A stretch of DNA of 64,000 bases, taken from Klebsiella pneumoniae (lineage in GTDB: Bacteria > Pseudomonadota > Gammaproteobacteria > Pseudomonadales > Pseudohongiellaceae). Positions within the stretch are counted from its first letter, which is position 1, and every line of letters starts with the position of its first letter. Below are positions 1 through 8,956 of this stretch, piece by piece. A program made the position numbers and the translations under genes. The DNA is taken from contig CAMBPO010000001.1 in assembly GCA_945869725.1 (NCBI GenBank), positions 1-64,000 on the forward strand, given 5' to 3'. Below the pieces are notes generated by a model that was not told the origin of the DNA, did no database searches, and was given only the letters and a program-made list of their open reading frames with translations.

Positions 1-1316
1 AAAGAGCGGATAGCCGCGGAGAAGTTACCCTTTAAGGCTATAAACGCCGTCAGGAAACCCAGTGAAATAGTACCGTTAAGAACCTGCGTTGCTGCCAGAT
101 ACACAACCAGCACGTTCTCGACGGCAAACAGTGCACCAAACACCAGTTCAAGCTTGATGGTAAATCGTGAAAGATAGACCTGATGATTGATCTGCTCTGC
201 GTATGAGTTACGCCACATCAAGACGCGCGGCAATTCCCGACAATAAAACTTGATCACCTGAATTGCCCGCATGTTTTCCATCAGACCGGTGCTGGTTTTT
301 GCCTCCGCAACAATTAATTGTTCCTGCAGCGACTGAATGAAGGGTATCGCCAACATTTTTAATATTGAAACCAACACCACAAAACCAAAAACCACAGAGG
401 CCAGCAGCGGACTGAAATAAAACATCACCAGCAACGTGACAATCGCAAACAGACCATCAAGCACCACCGTAATCAGGTCTTCGCTGATGATTCTGCGGAT
501 CTCCCTGATCGATCCAAAACGTGATACCAGATCACCCACATGGCGCCTCTCAAAAAAATCTGCTGGCAGACTCATCATGTGCGTAAACACATTGCCCACC
601 ATCTGAAATCCCAGCTGATTGGAGAAATACAACTGGCTCTGCGAGCGGGCAAATGCCATGACCACACCGGTCAGCGCCAGCAACAAAAATCCGCTGGCCA
701 GAACTTTCAAGATATCTGCATCTTGTTTAGTCAAACTCTCATCAATCACCGTCTGCATAAAAAATGCACTGCCAATAGACACCACTTGCAGACACACCGA
801 CAACACCAGCAGCTGCACAACCGAGGAGGTAAAACCCGGGTATCTGACAAACAAATCCGTCAGTTTTGATCGCTGAATCCGCGTCTGCGGAACAAACCCG
901 GTGGCAGGCGTAAACTCAACAGCAATACCGGTAAAGTGCCGGCTCGCTTCACCAAATGCATAGGTCCTCTCTCCGACTGCAGGGTCGTTAATTGTTAACC
1001 CGCGCTTTGATATCTGCTTCAGCACCACAAAGTGAGTCATGTCCCAGTGCAAGACAGCAGGCAGCTGTAACGACTTCATGTCTTCAAGCCCGAGCTTCAA
1101 AGCGCGAGTACTCAATGACAGCGCCTCGGCAATCCCCAGAATATCTGCCAGATTTGCACCCCGGCCGGACACTGCATGTTCGCGCCGCAAACTGTTCAGA
1201 TCGATTTTTTTACCAAAGTGCGAGGAGATCATCGCCAGACAGGCAAGCCCGCACTCAGCACGCTCCGACTGCAAGATACAAGGCATGGCTGCACGCGACT
1301 CAAACAGTGCTTTCAT
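1..1316 (-). CDS. C39-peptidase ABC exporter (CvaB/RaxB type), N-terminal part, cut by window edge
   Basis: The gene starts at the ATG at 1316-1314, which overlaps the stop of the upstream HlyD gene by one base (TAATG), and stays open to base 1, so about 438 codons are visible. Residues 1-130 form a C39 cysteine peptidase domain: QSERAECGLACLAM carries oxyanion Gln16 and catalytic Cys22, THFVVL carries His95, and NDPAVGER carries Asp111, so the triad is intact. Several hydrophobic segments of an ABC transmembrane domain follow; the ATPase domain lies outside the window. Family members remove a double-glycine leader from a peptide and export it, working with an HlyD adaptor and an outer-membrane channel. 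The adaptor is the next gene upstream. No leader-peptide gene was found in the window, so the cargo is unknown. Confidence 0.9.
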   Translation of the reverse strand, partial: MKALFESRAAMPCILQSERAECGLACLAMISSHFGKKIDLNSLRREHAVSGRGANLADILGIAEALSLSTRALKLGLEDMKSLQLPAVLHWDMTHFVVLKQISKRGLTINDPAVGERTYAFGEASRHFTGIAVEFTPATGFVPQTRIQRSKLTDLFVRYPGFTSSVVQLLVLSVCLQVVSIGSAFFMQTVIDESLTKQDADILKVLASGFLLLALTGVVMAFARSQSQLYFSNQLGFQMVGNVFTHMMSLPADFFERRHVGDLVSRFGSIREIRRIISEDLITVVLDGLFAIVTLLVMFYFSPLLASVVFGFVVLVSILKMLAIPFIQSLQEQLIVAEAKTSTGLMENMRAIQVIKFYCRELPRVLMWRNSYAEQINHQVYLSRFTIKLELVFGALFAVENVLVVYLAATQVLNGTISLGFLTAFIALKGNFSAAIRS

Positions 1317-2548
1317 TAGAGCCTCCCTGCCAAGGCTGTGAGCGGCTGAAAAATGCCCTGCAAAATTGTGCGTTGTCCGGTAATCAGCTGGGCACTGAAT
1401 TGCATTCCGGATCTGAGGCTCAGTTTGCTTTGCTCTGCCGACAACACCGCCTTGATCAAATACACAGGCTCGCTGATGTCCAGCGGGATCAGATGCTCAC
1501 GAGGATCCAGCGCCGAAGTACCAATCGAGCTAATAACCGCCTCAAAACTGCCATATTGAAAAAACGGATACGCATCATAATTGAGCAGTACTGTCTGCCC
1601 GGCCGACAACTTGCCCAAGGCACGGGACGGCACAAATAGTTGCGCTTCGTAAGCGGGAGCATCAGCCACAACACTCACCAACGGTCGACGCGGATCCAGC
1701 TGATCGCCGTCGGCCAACAGCAGATTATTGATACGACCTGCTACCGGCGCAGTGACTGCAAAGTGCTGCTTATACTGCGCTTCCTCTTTACGCTGATGTA
1801 ACTGCGACAGGTTGATGCGCAGCGCAATCTGCTCGTCTTTTAAACGACTCTGCTCCAGTGCCAGATCGTGGCTGATGTCCTGCAGCATCCGCCGGGTGCT
1901 ATGTATCGCCATACGTGTGCCATAAAATGATTTTCTCAGGGAAACCAGTGAAGACTTCCCTTGCACCAGTTCGCTGTCGGAAATTGCTCCCCGCGCACGT
2001 AACTGTTCCAGTCGCTCATATTCCTCTTCGGCCATTTGCAACTGCTGCATCGACAGGTCGTCTTCATCAACGCGAATCGACAACTCTTCGCGCAAAGCCG
2101 TCTGGCGCCGTTGCGATTGTTCAAAAATCAGCTGTTGGCGTTGTGCGGATAACAACAAGCGATCCTCAATCTGCGCGATCTGCTCTTCCAGATGCAGCAC
2201 AACTGTATGGTTAGCGGTCGCACCCGACTGCTCGTATCCGGGTTCAATAACAATCGCCAGGGTCTGCCCCTGTTCTACAAGATCACCGTTATTGACCTGG
2301 AGCTGTTGTATGACACCACTGCGATTGCCATACACTTTTACTTCGCCATTGGCCGCAAAAATGAAACCACGCACATTCTCTGTCTGTTTGATGTGCGCTG
2401 ATGCAGCGAATCCCGTTATCACGCACAGAACGACGAGTGCCGACAGCAATAAAAATCGCAGTGACAAGGGTTGGTAAAACACCGGGTCGCCGAACAAATG
2501 GTCATGCTGAAATGCCAGCACTTCACGTCTGAATAAATTTTCACTCAT
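1316..2548 (-). CDS. HlyD-family membrane fusion protein (CvaA/RaxA-like)
   Basis: This is the periplasmic adaptor expected to link the C39 exporter to an outer-membrane channel. The 410-residue product has one N-terminal membrane segment at about residues 28-50 (LLLSALVVLCVITGFAAS). A lipoyl/barrel-sandwich half-motif follows (GVIQQLQVNNGDLVEQGQTL), then a long charged coiled coil at about 120-260, and a return half-motif (VTAPVAGRINNLLLADGDQL). This order is typical of HlyD proteins. Its stop overlaps the start of the exporter gene, so the two are almost certainly cotranscribed and translationally coupled. A 177-bp gap separates it from the acyl-AMP ligase gene upstream on the same strand; that gap holds no convincing gene. 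Confidence 0.9.
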   Translation of the reverse strand: MSENLFRREVLAFQHDHLFGDPVFYQPLSLRFLLLSALVVLCVITGFAASAHIKQTENVRGFIFAANGEVKVYGNRSGVIQQLQVNNGDLVEQGQTLAIVIEPGYEQSGATANHTVVLHLEEQIAQIEDRLLLSAQRQQLIFEQSQRRQTALREELSIRVDEDDLSMQQLQMAEEEYERLEQLRARGAISDSELVQGKSSLVSLRKSFYGTRMAIHSTRRMLQDISHDLALEQSRLKDEQIALRINLSQLHQRKEEAQYKQHFAVTAPVAGRINNLLLADGDQLDPRRPLVSVVADAPAYEAQLFVPSRALGKLSAGQTVLLNYDAYPFFQYGSFEAVISSIGTSALDPREHLIPLDISEPVYLIKAVLSAEQSKLSLRSGMQFSAQLITGQRTILQGIFQPLTALAGRL

Positions 2549-2725
2549 CTAATCCTGTTCCCCGCTGATGAAGCGTTTCATCGCCTTCGTCCGCACAAAT
2601 CTTGCAATGTGCTCAAAAAACACCACCTCGCTTGTCTCACAGGGCAAAGGAGTTGTTGTCCGCAGCAAAATTTTCAGAGTTACTGACAAAGTCAGGCATT
2701 GGGCTGGCACTTCTCTGAAAAAGTA

Positions 2726-4456
2726 TCAGACATGTACGCTGGCCTCTTTGCGAGTGTATGCCTGCGCGCAAGGCAAACTCTTGATTCCAGAATCACCCAC
2801 TTTTCTATAGTCGGTGTACACATCAAGACATCGGGAACGTAGCGGTTTTCCACTCGTGGTCAATGGCAGGCTGGCGGCAGGCAGAATCAGAACATCATGA
2901 GGAATGACACCGAAGGTATCGCACACCAGATTTTTCAGTTGCCGTTCAAGTTGCGCGGCACCCTCCAAGGGCTGAACTAACTTCCTGCTGCGATGCTCTG
3001 CCAGTATGACAAAAGAGTCGACATCGTCGATCTGAATACCGATGGCAACACAGCGCTGTAATCCTGTATCAACGGTCTCCAGTTGCAGTAAAGATTCGAT
3101 ATCCTCGGCGTGCAGACTGCGCCCGCGGACTGTAATGACATTCTTGAGCCGACCCGTGAAATACAAGCGGCGCTCCTGAATGAATCCCAGATCGCCTGTG
3201 CGAAAGAAGGCACCAGACCCATCAAGCGCGAGATTAAAATGACGTCTGGACAAGATTGACTGACGATAGAACCCGGGAGAAACGGACGCAGATGCGATCC
3301 ATATCTCACCCACGCACCCATCCGGACACTGCTTTAACAAAACCGGATCAACAACTCTGATATCTGAACCACCATTGTTTTGTGTGTCATCAGGCGCGCC
3401 GATGCAGACATAAGGCCCATCGCCTTGTGCGCCTGGCGACAGCGTCATGCCCTGGATGCCACACACATAAAGTGTCGACTCAGCGAGACCATAACAGGGG
3501 AACCATGCGTCTTCTGAAAAGCCGTGCCCCGCGTAACGTTTTTCAAATTGCCGCAAGGTATGTGCTGCGATACGGTCCGACCCACAGTAGGCAATACGCC
3601 ATTGCGCCAGTTGCAAGGATCTATACGGTTGCCGCTTCTGCCGAGTACAAAACCCGAATGCAAATGCCGGCCCGCCACTGATCGTGACCCGGAACTTTGA
3701 AATTGCATCCAGCCAGAGTATCGGATCTGCCAGAAAGTCAGTCGGGTTCAGAAAATAGTTATGGATGCCAGCGTACAAGGGCTGCAATACATGTCCTATC
3801 AAGCCCATATCGTGATGCAATGGTAACCAACTCAGCCCGACGTCAGTGTCCGTGCAGGAAAACGCACGGCTGATGGCGGCAAGATTACTCATGATATTGG
3901 CATGAGTAATCACCACGCCTTTTGGATGTGAAGTCGAACCCGATGTGTATTGTATCAATGCAATGTCGTCAGCGCTTGTTTGAGGTCGTGCCCACACCCT
4001 GCGCAGGTCGTCGACATCTGCGGTGTTGTTGTCGGCATTCAGCATATCCGACACGATCATCGGGATGACGTCTGGCTCAAGGGCAGGCATACAGCGGGCA
4101 ATCGCCGAACTGGTCATGATGGCTGACGCGCGGCTTTGAATAGCCAGAGTGGCCAGTTGATTCCACTTGTTTCCACGTGGTCGTACGCATGGCATGGGCC
4201 AAGCACCTGCCAACAGACATGCCCAGAAAGAGCGCACAAATTCACTGTTTTTTTGTTGTATCAGCAATACCGGCGTGCGAGCAAGACCTCTTGTTTGCAA
4301 ATGACTGGCCAGCACCAGTGCTTCCTTAAACAAGGTTGCATAAGTCAGGGTCTTGGTACATCTCAACTCTCGGTCGAGAAAGGTGTAAAGTGGCTTATCC
4401 GGTGTGGCAGACACACCGGCTTCAAGCAGACTAATCAGATCCCGATCCTTGGGCAT
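2726..4456 (-). CDS. Fatty acyl-AMP ligase (FAAL)-type adenylating enzyme
   Basis: The 576-residue product belongs to the AMP-dependent synthetase superfamily. Visible motifs are the P-loop YTSGSTSHPKGV at about 165-176, WLPLHHDMGLIGHVLQPLYAG (typical of FAAL rather than acyl-CoA ligase), CGSDRI, YGLAESTLYV, FRTGDLGFI and a C-terminal SGKPLRSRC. FAALs activate a fatty acid as acyl-AMP and normally pass it to an acyl carrier protein of a lipopeptide or polyketide pathway. No carrier protein or synthase is present here. The gene lies on the same strand upstream of the HlyD and C39 exporter genes, which suggests a shared acylated exported product; that link is inference. Length is normal for a free-standing FAAL. 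An acyl-CoA synthetase role is less likely but not excluded. Confidence 0.82.
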   Translation of the reverse strand: MPKDRDLISLLEAGVSATPDKPLYTFLDRELRCTKTLTYATLFKEALVLASHLQTRGLARTPVLLIQQKNSEFVRSFWACLLAGAWPMPCVRPRGNKWNQLATLAIQSRASAIMTSSAIARCMPALEPDVIPMIVSDMLNADNNTADVDDLRRVWARPQTSADDIALIQYTSGSTSHPKGVVITHANIMSNLAAISRAFSCTDTDVGLSWLPLHHDMGLIGHVLQPLYAGIHNYFLNPTDFLADPILWLDAISKFRVTISGGPAFAFGFCTRQKRQPYRSLQLAQWRIAYCGSDRIAAHTLRQFEKRYAGHGFSEDAWFPCYGLAESTLYVCGIQGMTLSPGAQGDGPYVCIGAPDDTQNNGGSDIRVVDPVLLKQCPDGCVGEIWIASASVSPGFYRQSILSRRHFNLALDGSGAFFRTGDLGFIQERRLYFTGRLKNVITVRGRSLHAEDIESLLQLETVDTGLQRCVAIGIQIDDVDSFVILAEHRSRKLVQPLEGAAQLERQLKNLVCDTFGVIPHDVLILPAASLPLTTSGKPLRSRCLDVYTDYRKVGDSGIKSLPCAQAYTRKEASVHV

Positions 4457-4868
4457 AAGAAATTCCTTGATGAGCTAATATTTTTTTCGTTTACCAGACA
4501 GCAGATGTCTGCAAAACACATGTCTTCAGAAAAAGCATAGTCTAAAAAACATGACTGCAAAAAAATTTATTCTCAGCCATCCAACTCACAGTGATCTTAT
4601 TGTGAGCCATCTCACACTTTTAGAATTCTGACTTATTTTTTTTTGAAAAATTTCTACAAAGCTTTTAATCAGTGATCTTTAATAGTGTTGACCACTCCTT
4701 AAACATCTGAAAAAGATATCGCTGATATGAAGCTGTTATTGCATGATACTGCAACCATTCTCCGGGTCATGATTAGCACACTACCAATGCCCCGCACCAT
4801 GCTCTACAATCGGGCTCAACTTTTTAAATCAATTATCGCTTTTACAAGCGTTTTTACGAGTCAATGCC
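4457..4868. other. Divergent intergenic region between the FAAL and enoyl-CoA hydratase genes
   Basis: This AT-rich 412-bp spacer lies between two divergent genes. It holds a CRP-type palindrome at 4601-4616 and, reading leftward, a possible minus-strand promoter (TTTGCA, 16-bp spacer, TATGCT with the -10 at 4534-4539) before the FAAL gene. No convincing small ORF was found on either strand; the longest one near the palindrome is only 26 codons. Confidence 0.5.
4601..4616. promoter_or_regulatory. CRP/Vfr-type binding site
   Basis: TGTGAGCCATCTCACA contains the exact CRP-family half-sites TGTGA and TCACA with the canonical 6-bp spacer and is a full inverted repeat. It lies about 150 bp upstream of the FAAL start. 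It would sit near -82 if the proposed minus-strand promoter is right, which is in helical phase with class I CRP positions. It could also act on the divergent hydratase gene, whose start is about 250 bp away. Confidence 0.6.
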
Positions 4869-5633
4869 ATGATCACTTCGCCCGATCTTAACGTTACATA
4901 CCAGCTTGACCACGGTGTTTTTGTGCTGCAGATCAACCGGCCGGACAAAAAGAACGCCCTAACCCAGACCATGTATGTCGCCCTGGCCGATGGCATAAAA
5001 ATGGCCGATCAGCATGGTGATGTGCGCGTTATCCTGATCCGGGGGACGGAGGGTTGTTTTACCAGTGGCAATGACGTTAACGATTTTGTCAGAGCGCCCG
5101 ATACGGGTACCGAGCGGCCCTCGGTGCAGTTCATGAAGGCTATCGCCTTTGCGCGTAAGCCGGTGATTGCAGCCGTGGGCGGCATGGCCATTGGTATTGG
5201 CACCACCATGCTGTTCCATTGCGACCTGGTGTACGCCGCTGAAGAAGCCTTCCTGCAACTGCCGTTTACCAATCTGGGCCTTTGCCCGGAAGCCGGTTCC
5301 AGCCTGCTGCTGCCACAAATCATCGGTCACCAGCGCGCCAGCGAAATGTTGCTGCTCGGCGAGCGCATTTCGGCTGCCAAAGCCAAGGAATTTGGTCTGG
5401 TGAATGAAGTGCTGCCAGCCGCAGCCTACCTTGAGCACGCCATGAACAAGGCACACCATCTGGCTAAACTGCCTGCTGACTCGGTGCAGACCTCCAAAGC
5501 GCTGATGAAGCGCAATCAGGCAACACCCATGAACGAGACTATTCAGGCTGAGTTATTGCAGTTCTCACGCTTGCTTCAGTCCCCGGATGCCCAGGCAATA
5601 TTTCAGGCGTTTCTAAACAAGAAAAAGGGCTGA
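4869..5633 (+). CDS. Enoyl-CoA hydratase/isomerase family protein
   Basis: The 254-residue product is a crotonase-fold enzyme. Visible features are the N-terminal INRPDKKNAL segment, the oxyanion-hole region CFTSGNDVNDF at about 64-74, the second oxyanion element AVGGMAIGIGTTM, and NLGLCPEAGSSLLLP, where Glu is the likely catalytic acid/base. The PEAGSS form with a single obvious Glu is common in delta3,delta2-enoyl-CoA isomerases and related hydratases, so either hydration or double-bond isomerisation is possible. Length is normal for the family. It is the only plus-strand gene in this stretch and stands alone. An acyl-CoA dehydrogenase gene about 2 kb away fits a beta-oxidation setting. Confidence 0.88.
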   Translation: MITSPDLNVTYQLDHGVFVLQINRPDKKNALTQTMYVALADGIKMADQHGDVRVILIRGTEGCFTSGNDVNDFVRAPDTGTERPSVQFMKAIAFARKPVIAAVGGMAIGIGTTMLFHCDLVYAAEEAFLQLPFTNLGLCPEAGSSLLLPQIIGHQRASEMLLLGERISAAKAKEFGLVNEVLPAAAYLEHAMNKAHHLAKLPADSVQTSKALMKRNQATPMNETIQAELLQFSRLLQSPDAQAIFQAFLNKKKG

Positions 5634-5737
5634 TTAACAATTGGCAACGGAGTTTTGCTGAGCGGATAGTCGCTGAGCTCCATCCAACTCAAGAGGTCAA
5701 TTCAAGCGGTTGGCACCAACGCTCAGCCCAGCAACGC

Positions 5738-6502
5738 TCAGCCCAGCAAAAAGTCGCGCGCCGCGTTAATGCGCTGCGCAAGGTAATCAGAGCCGCCACG
5801 ATCAGGGTGTAACTTCTGCATCAGCCGTCGGTGCGCCAGGGTGATCTCTTCCGCACTGGCGCCCGGCTGCAAACCCAGAATCTCAAGTGCCAACGCTTCG
5901 TTCATGGCTGACTCACCGCCGATTGGCGGTTGTGCATTCGCAGCACCTGCAGCGGCCGGGTCCTCACGCCAGTTTGGATGCATTCGGTCAAGGTAAGCCT
6001 CCAGCAGATGCAGGGAATCGGCGTCCTTCTGACAGGCGGTAGCCAGCGCCAGCAGCTGTGCCATATCCAGACTGGACAACAATTGACCCGCAAAGTCTCC
6101 TTGCAGGATTTCGCCATCCATACTGCCAGTCTGGTGATCCAGACTCATGTTCAGCCACGGCGTGCGGATGCCAGAAGCGCCCGGTTTGCTGCTGCCAGAG
6201 CGTCCCCAATTGCGATTGCTGGCCCACTTGCTTTGTCCCATTCTCAGTAAGGGCCACAAGCGGATCAGCAGATGCACATTGCGCATCATAAAACTCAGCA
6301 TAAAAATAAAAGGTGCCAGCAACGCCTGTATTGGCAAGCGCCCGAACAGAATCAGGATCACCACCACCATCAGCATGGCGGTGATACCCACCAGCCAGCG
6401 GAATTGTGAGGTAGTCAGTGCGTACCTGTTTTTAATGTTGCGCAGTCCCCACCAGGCCAGTAATGCCAGCAACAGCGGCGCGAGTAGTCGGATAAGCAGC
6501 AT
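5738..6502 (-). CDS. Membrane-anchored J-domain protein
   Basis: The 254-residue product has two or three N-terminal hydrophobic segments (about residues 3-20, 37-53 and 58-75). A soluble linker follows, and the last 60 residues form a J domain with the HPD motif in MQKLHPDRGGSDYLAQ. J proteins recruit and stimulate DnaK-type Hsp70; this one would do so at the inner membrane. The layout (N-terminal membrane anchor, C-terminal J domain) differs from DnaJ itself and resembles DjlA-like co-chaperones without the TerB domain. It follows the VWA gene on the same strand with a 36-bp gap, so the two are probably cotranscribed. A 15-bp tandem duplication (CAACGCTCAGCCCAG) spans the end of the gene near 5717-5747. 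Confidence 0.8.
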   Translation of the reverse strand: MLLIRLLAPLLLALLAWWGLRNIKNRYALTTSQFRWLVGITAMLMVVVILILFGRLPIQALLAPFIFMLSFMMRNVHLLIRLWPLLRMGQSKWASNRNWGRSGSSKPGASGIRTPWLNMSLDHQTGSMDGEILQGDFAGQLLSSLDMAQLLALATACQKDADSLHLLEAYLDRMHPNWREDPAAAGAANAQPPIGGESAMNEALALEILGLQPGASAEEITLAHRRLMQKLHPDRGGSDYLAQRINAARDFLLG

Positions 6503-6538
6503 GCGTGTTGTGTGTTCCTTAATATGGGCTAAAAAAAC

Positions 6539-7312
6539 TTAACGCTTGAGCTGGTGACCAAGCAGACCGACGCTGGGATGCGCACCTTTGCTGAAGTCCC
6601 GCAGCGCCATGAGTCCACCACTGGCATACACAGCCACTGCTTTGAGCAGATCTCGCAACTGCCCCGCGCTGGCGTGGTCAAAGGGGGCATACGCGCCGCC
6701 AGACAAGCGTGCCATCTCGGTAAAACAGCGCCGCGCTGCGTCATCGTGGCCTTCCTGAAACATAAACAGCGGTACATTCAGCAAGCCCAGTTCACCGGCC
6801 TTGTGGCATAACACATCGATATTCTCTTCAACACAGTCACCAATATAGACCACGGCGTGGACTTTTTGCTGACGGGTTTCTTGCACAGTATGCTGCAACA
6901 GCCGCTCTATTTTGGTGATTCCCGCCTCACACGAGATCCCGGTCATCAGCGTCAACAGACGTTTGGAATCCTGCAACCAGTCGCTGGCTCTGAACTCGGC
7001 AAACCCGCGAAAGTAAGCCAGCTGCAACTGCAGGCCACCCAGAGATTGGGCGCTGGAGAACATCTCGGCCTGCAGTTGCATGGCCTGATCCCAGGTTGCA
7101 CCGCGGCTGGCGGTGGCATCCAGCGCAAAAATCAGCCGACCAGCGCGCCCCTGCGTGTTGACGCGGGGCATATTGGCCACCTGCTGCAAAAAGGCACTGA
7201 CATCCTGACTGCGCGCCGCCGGCGCAACGTCGCCACGCACTTTTTCAGCGGGCATCGCAGAGGAGGTTTTATCCGCTTTTTTGAGCGTGAACAGCGCTTT
7301 TAAATCTTTCAT
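6539..7312 (-). CDS. VWA-domain-like cytoplasmic protein
   Basis: The 257-residue protein has no signal peptide or membrane segment. LIFALDATASRGATW at about 60-75 resembles the first metal-site motif of von Willebrand A domains (DxTxS here rather than DxSxS), and VVYIGDCVEEN at about 155 fits the later strand of the fold. The exact role is unknown. Such proteins often work as metal-dependent adaptors or chaperone partners. The neighbouring J-domain gene suggests a shared function in protein assembly, which is inference. Confidence 0.65.
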   Translation of the reverse strand: MKDLKALFTLKKADKTSSAMPAEKVRGDVAPAARSQDVSAFLQQVANMPRVNTQGRAGRLIFALDATASRGATWDQAMQLQAEMFSSAQSLGGLQLQLAYFRGFAEFRASDWLQDSKRLLTLMTGISCEAGITKIERLLQHTVQETRQQKVHAVVYIGDCVEENIDVLCHKAGELGLLNVPLFMFQEGHDDAARRCFTEMARLSGGAYAPFDHASAGQLRDLLKAVAVYASGGLMALRDFSKGAHPSVGLLGHQLKR

Positions 7313-7356
7313 GGTGTGAGCCCTGCCTGCAAAAGTCGCGGCCAGTGTAACAAACC

Positions 7357-8523
7357 TTAATAAGACTTGGGCAACCCAAGAACGCGCTCAGCAATGTAAT
7401 TGAGCACCATCTGCGGGCTGACCGGTGCAATTTTGGGAATCATGATTTCGCGCATATAACGCTCAACGTGATATTCCTTGGCATAACCATAACCGCCAAA
7501 GGTGTTCATGGCGCGGGTGCAGGCTTTAAACGCTGCCTCGGCGCTCAAGTACTTGGCGCCGTTGGCAAACTGCCCACAATCCAGTCCCTGATCGTAAAGA
7601 CTCGCGGCCTTGAACACCATCAGGTCAGCGGCTTCCAGTTCACACCAACTTTCCGCCAGCGGGTGCTGAATGCCCTGATTCTGACCAATCGGCCGGTCAA
7701 ACACGATGCGCTGTTTTGCATACTCCGTGGCTTTGGCCAGCGCGGCGCGGCCAATACCCACTGATTCGGCAGCAATCAGGATACGCTCAGGATTTAAACC
7801 ATCCAACAGATACCGAAAACCTTTGCCCTCCTCACCAATACGATCACGTTCCGGTATGGGCAACCCATCAAAAAATACCTGATTGGAGTCGACTGCCTTG
7901 CGGCCCATCTTTTCAATGTCGGTTATCTGTACAAAACGTCTGTCCAGATCGGTGTAAAACAAAGACAGCCCATCAATGGGTTTTTTGCATTGATCAATCG
8001 GCGTGGTGCGCGCAATTAGCAGTATCTTGTTGGCTTGCTGCGCGGTCGACGTCCACACCTTGGTACCGTTGACCACATACTGTTTGCCGTCCCACTGCGC
8101 GCGTGTGCTCAGCGCCGCCGTATTGAGCCCGGCATCGGGTTCAGTGACACCAAAACAGGCGATATCCTTGCCGGCAATCAACGGGCGCAACATACGTTCT
8201 TTTTGCTCCGCGGTACCGTGTTTAACAATCGGATGCGGCCCAAAAATATTCAGGTGAATGGAGGAACAGGCTGCAAACGCGCCACCAGATTCGGCGATGG
8301 TTTGCATGAGGATGGACGCCTCAACGATGCCCAGATCAGAGCCACCATATTCTGTTGGCATGGCAACACCCAACCAGCCGCCGTCCGCCATGGCGCGCGT
8401 GAATTCATGTGGAAAACGACCGTCGTGATCGCGGTCAAACCAGTATTTGTCATCAAAGGGCTGACAGAGTTTTTTCACCGCGTCGCGGATGGCCAGTTGG
8501 TCTGGGGTAAATTCTACGTTCAC
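7357..8523 (-). CDS. Acyl-CoA dehydrogenase
   Basis: The 388-residue flavoprotein oxidises an acyl-CoA to the 2-enoyl-CoA and passes electrons to ETF. Signature segments are CFGVTEPDAGLNTAA at about 134-148 (FAD/substrate region), KVWTSTAQQANKILLIART, and near the C-terminus FGGYGYAKEYHVERYMRE, where Glu of EYHVERY is a candidate catalytic base. Length is standard. Chain-length preference cannot be read. It lies 44 bp upstream of the VWA gene on the same strand but has no clear functional tie to it; a link with the enoyl-CoA hydratase gene at 4.9 kb is more natural. Confidence 0.9.
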   Translation of the reverse strand: MNVEFTPDQLAIRDAVKKLCQPFDDKYWFDRDHDGRFPHEFTRAMADGGWLGVAMPTEYGGSDLGIVEASILMQTIAESGGAFAACSSIHLNIFGPHPIVKHGTAEQKERMLRPLIAGKDIACFGVTEPDAGLNTAALSTRAQWDGKQYVVNGTKVWTSTAQQANKILLIARTTPIDQCKKPIDGLSLFYTDLDRRFVQITDIEKMGRKAVDSNQVFFDGLPIPERDRIGEEGKGFRYLLDGLNPERILIAAESVGIGRAALAKATEYAKQRIVFDRPIGQNQGIQHPLAESWCELEAADLMVFKAASLYDQGLDCGQFANGAKYLSAEAAFKACTRAMNTFGGYGYAKEYHVERYMREIMIPKIAPVSPQMVLNYIAERVLGLPKSY

Positions 8524-8956
8524 GTTGTAAAGTCTCTCCGCTGAAGTGTCCGGGCCTGAGGTTTCCGGGTAAATCGACTGCCCTGTTTTTTTGGTGCTGA
8601 AGTTCTAGCCTCGAGCTCACCCGAGTATATCCCAGTCTCGCCATTTCAGTGCGCACCCGCGCCTCACTGCCCCAAGATCTCGCGTGATGCCACTGCCAAC
8701 CTGAGGATTCTGGAACCGCTTTTGATCAGAAATGGCGCAATCTGCAGCCTAAAAACAGCTTGGAGCTGCAAACCAAGGGCTTTTCGCAAGCTGGCTATGG
8801 TTCAGCAGCACCTATAAAAAACTGGCCAGCGCCTGTAACCATTGTGTTATAACGCAAGCTGCTTTATTGGTTCGCGACACTCATCAACACAATTTGCCCG
8901 TGTTGCACCCTGTAATCCACCGGCCTTGCAGCGCACTAAAACCATGAGATATCAAC
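8524..8956. other. Intergenic region, no gene recognised
   Basis: The 433-bp spacer lies between the divergently transcribed acyl-CoA dehydrogenase and fatty acid hydroxylase genes and must hold both promoters. Short ORFs here show no recognisable protein features, and no strong hairpin or operator palindrome was seen. Confidence 0.4.

Noticed and set aside
2549..2725. Possible leader-peptide (bacteriocin precursor) gene between the FAAL and HlyD genes
   Set aside because: Minus-strand ORFs here are 10-20 codons, have no GG leader motif and no good ribosome-binding site.
8453..8656. 67-codon minus-strand ORF upstream of the acyl-CoA dehydrogenase gene
   Set aside because: It overlaps the real gene's start in another frame and looks like a chance frame in the promoter region.
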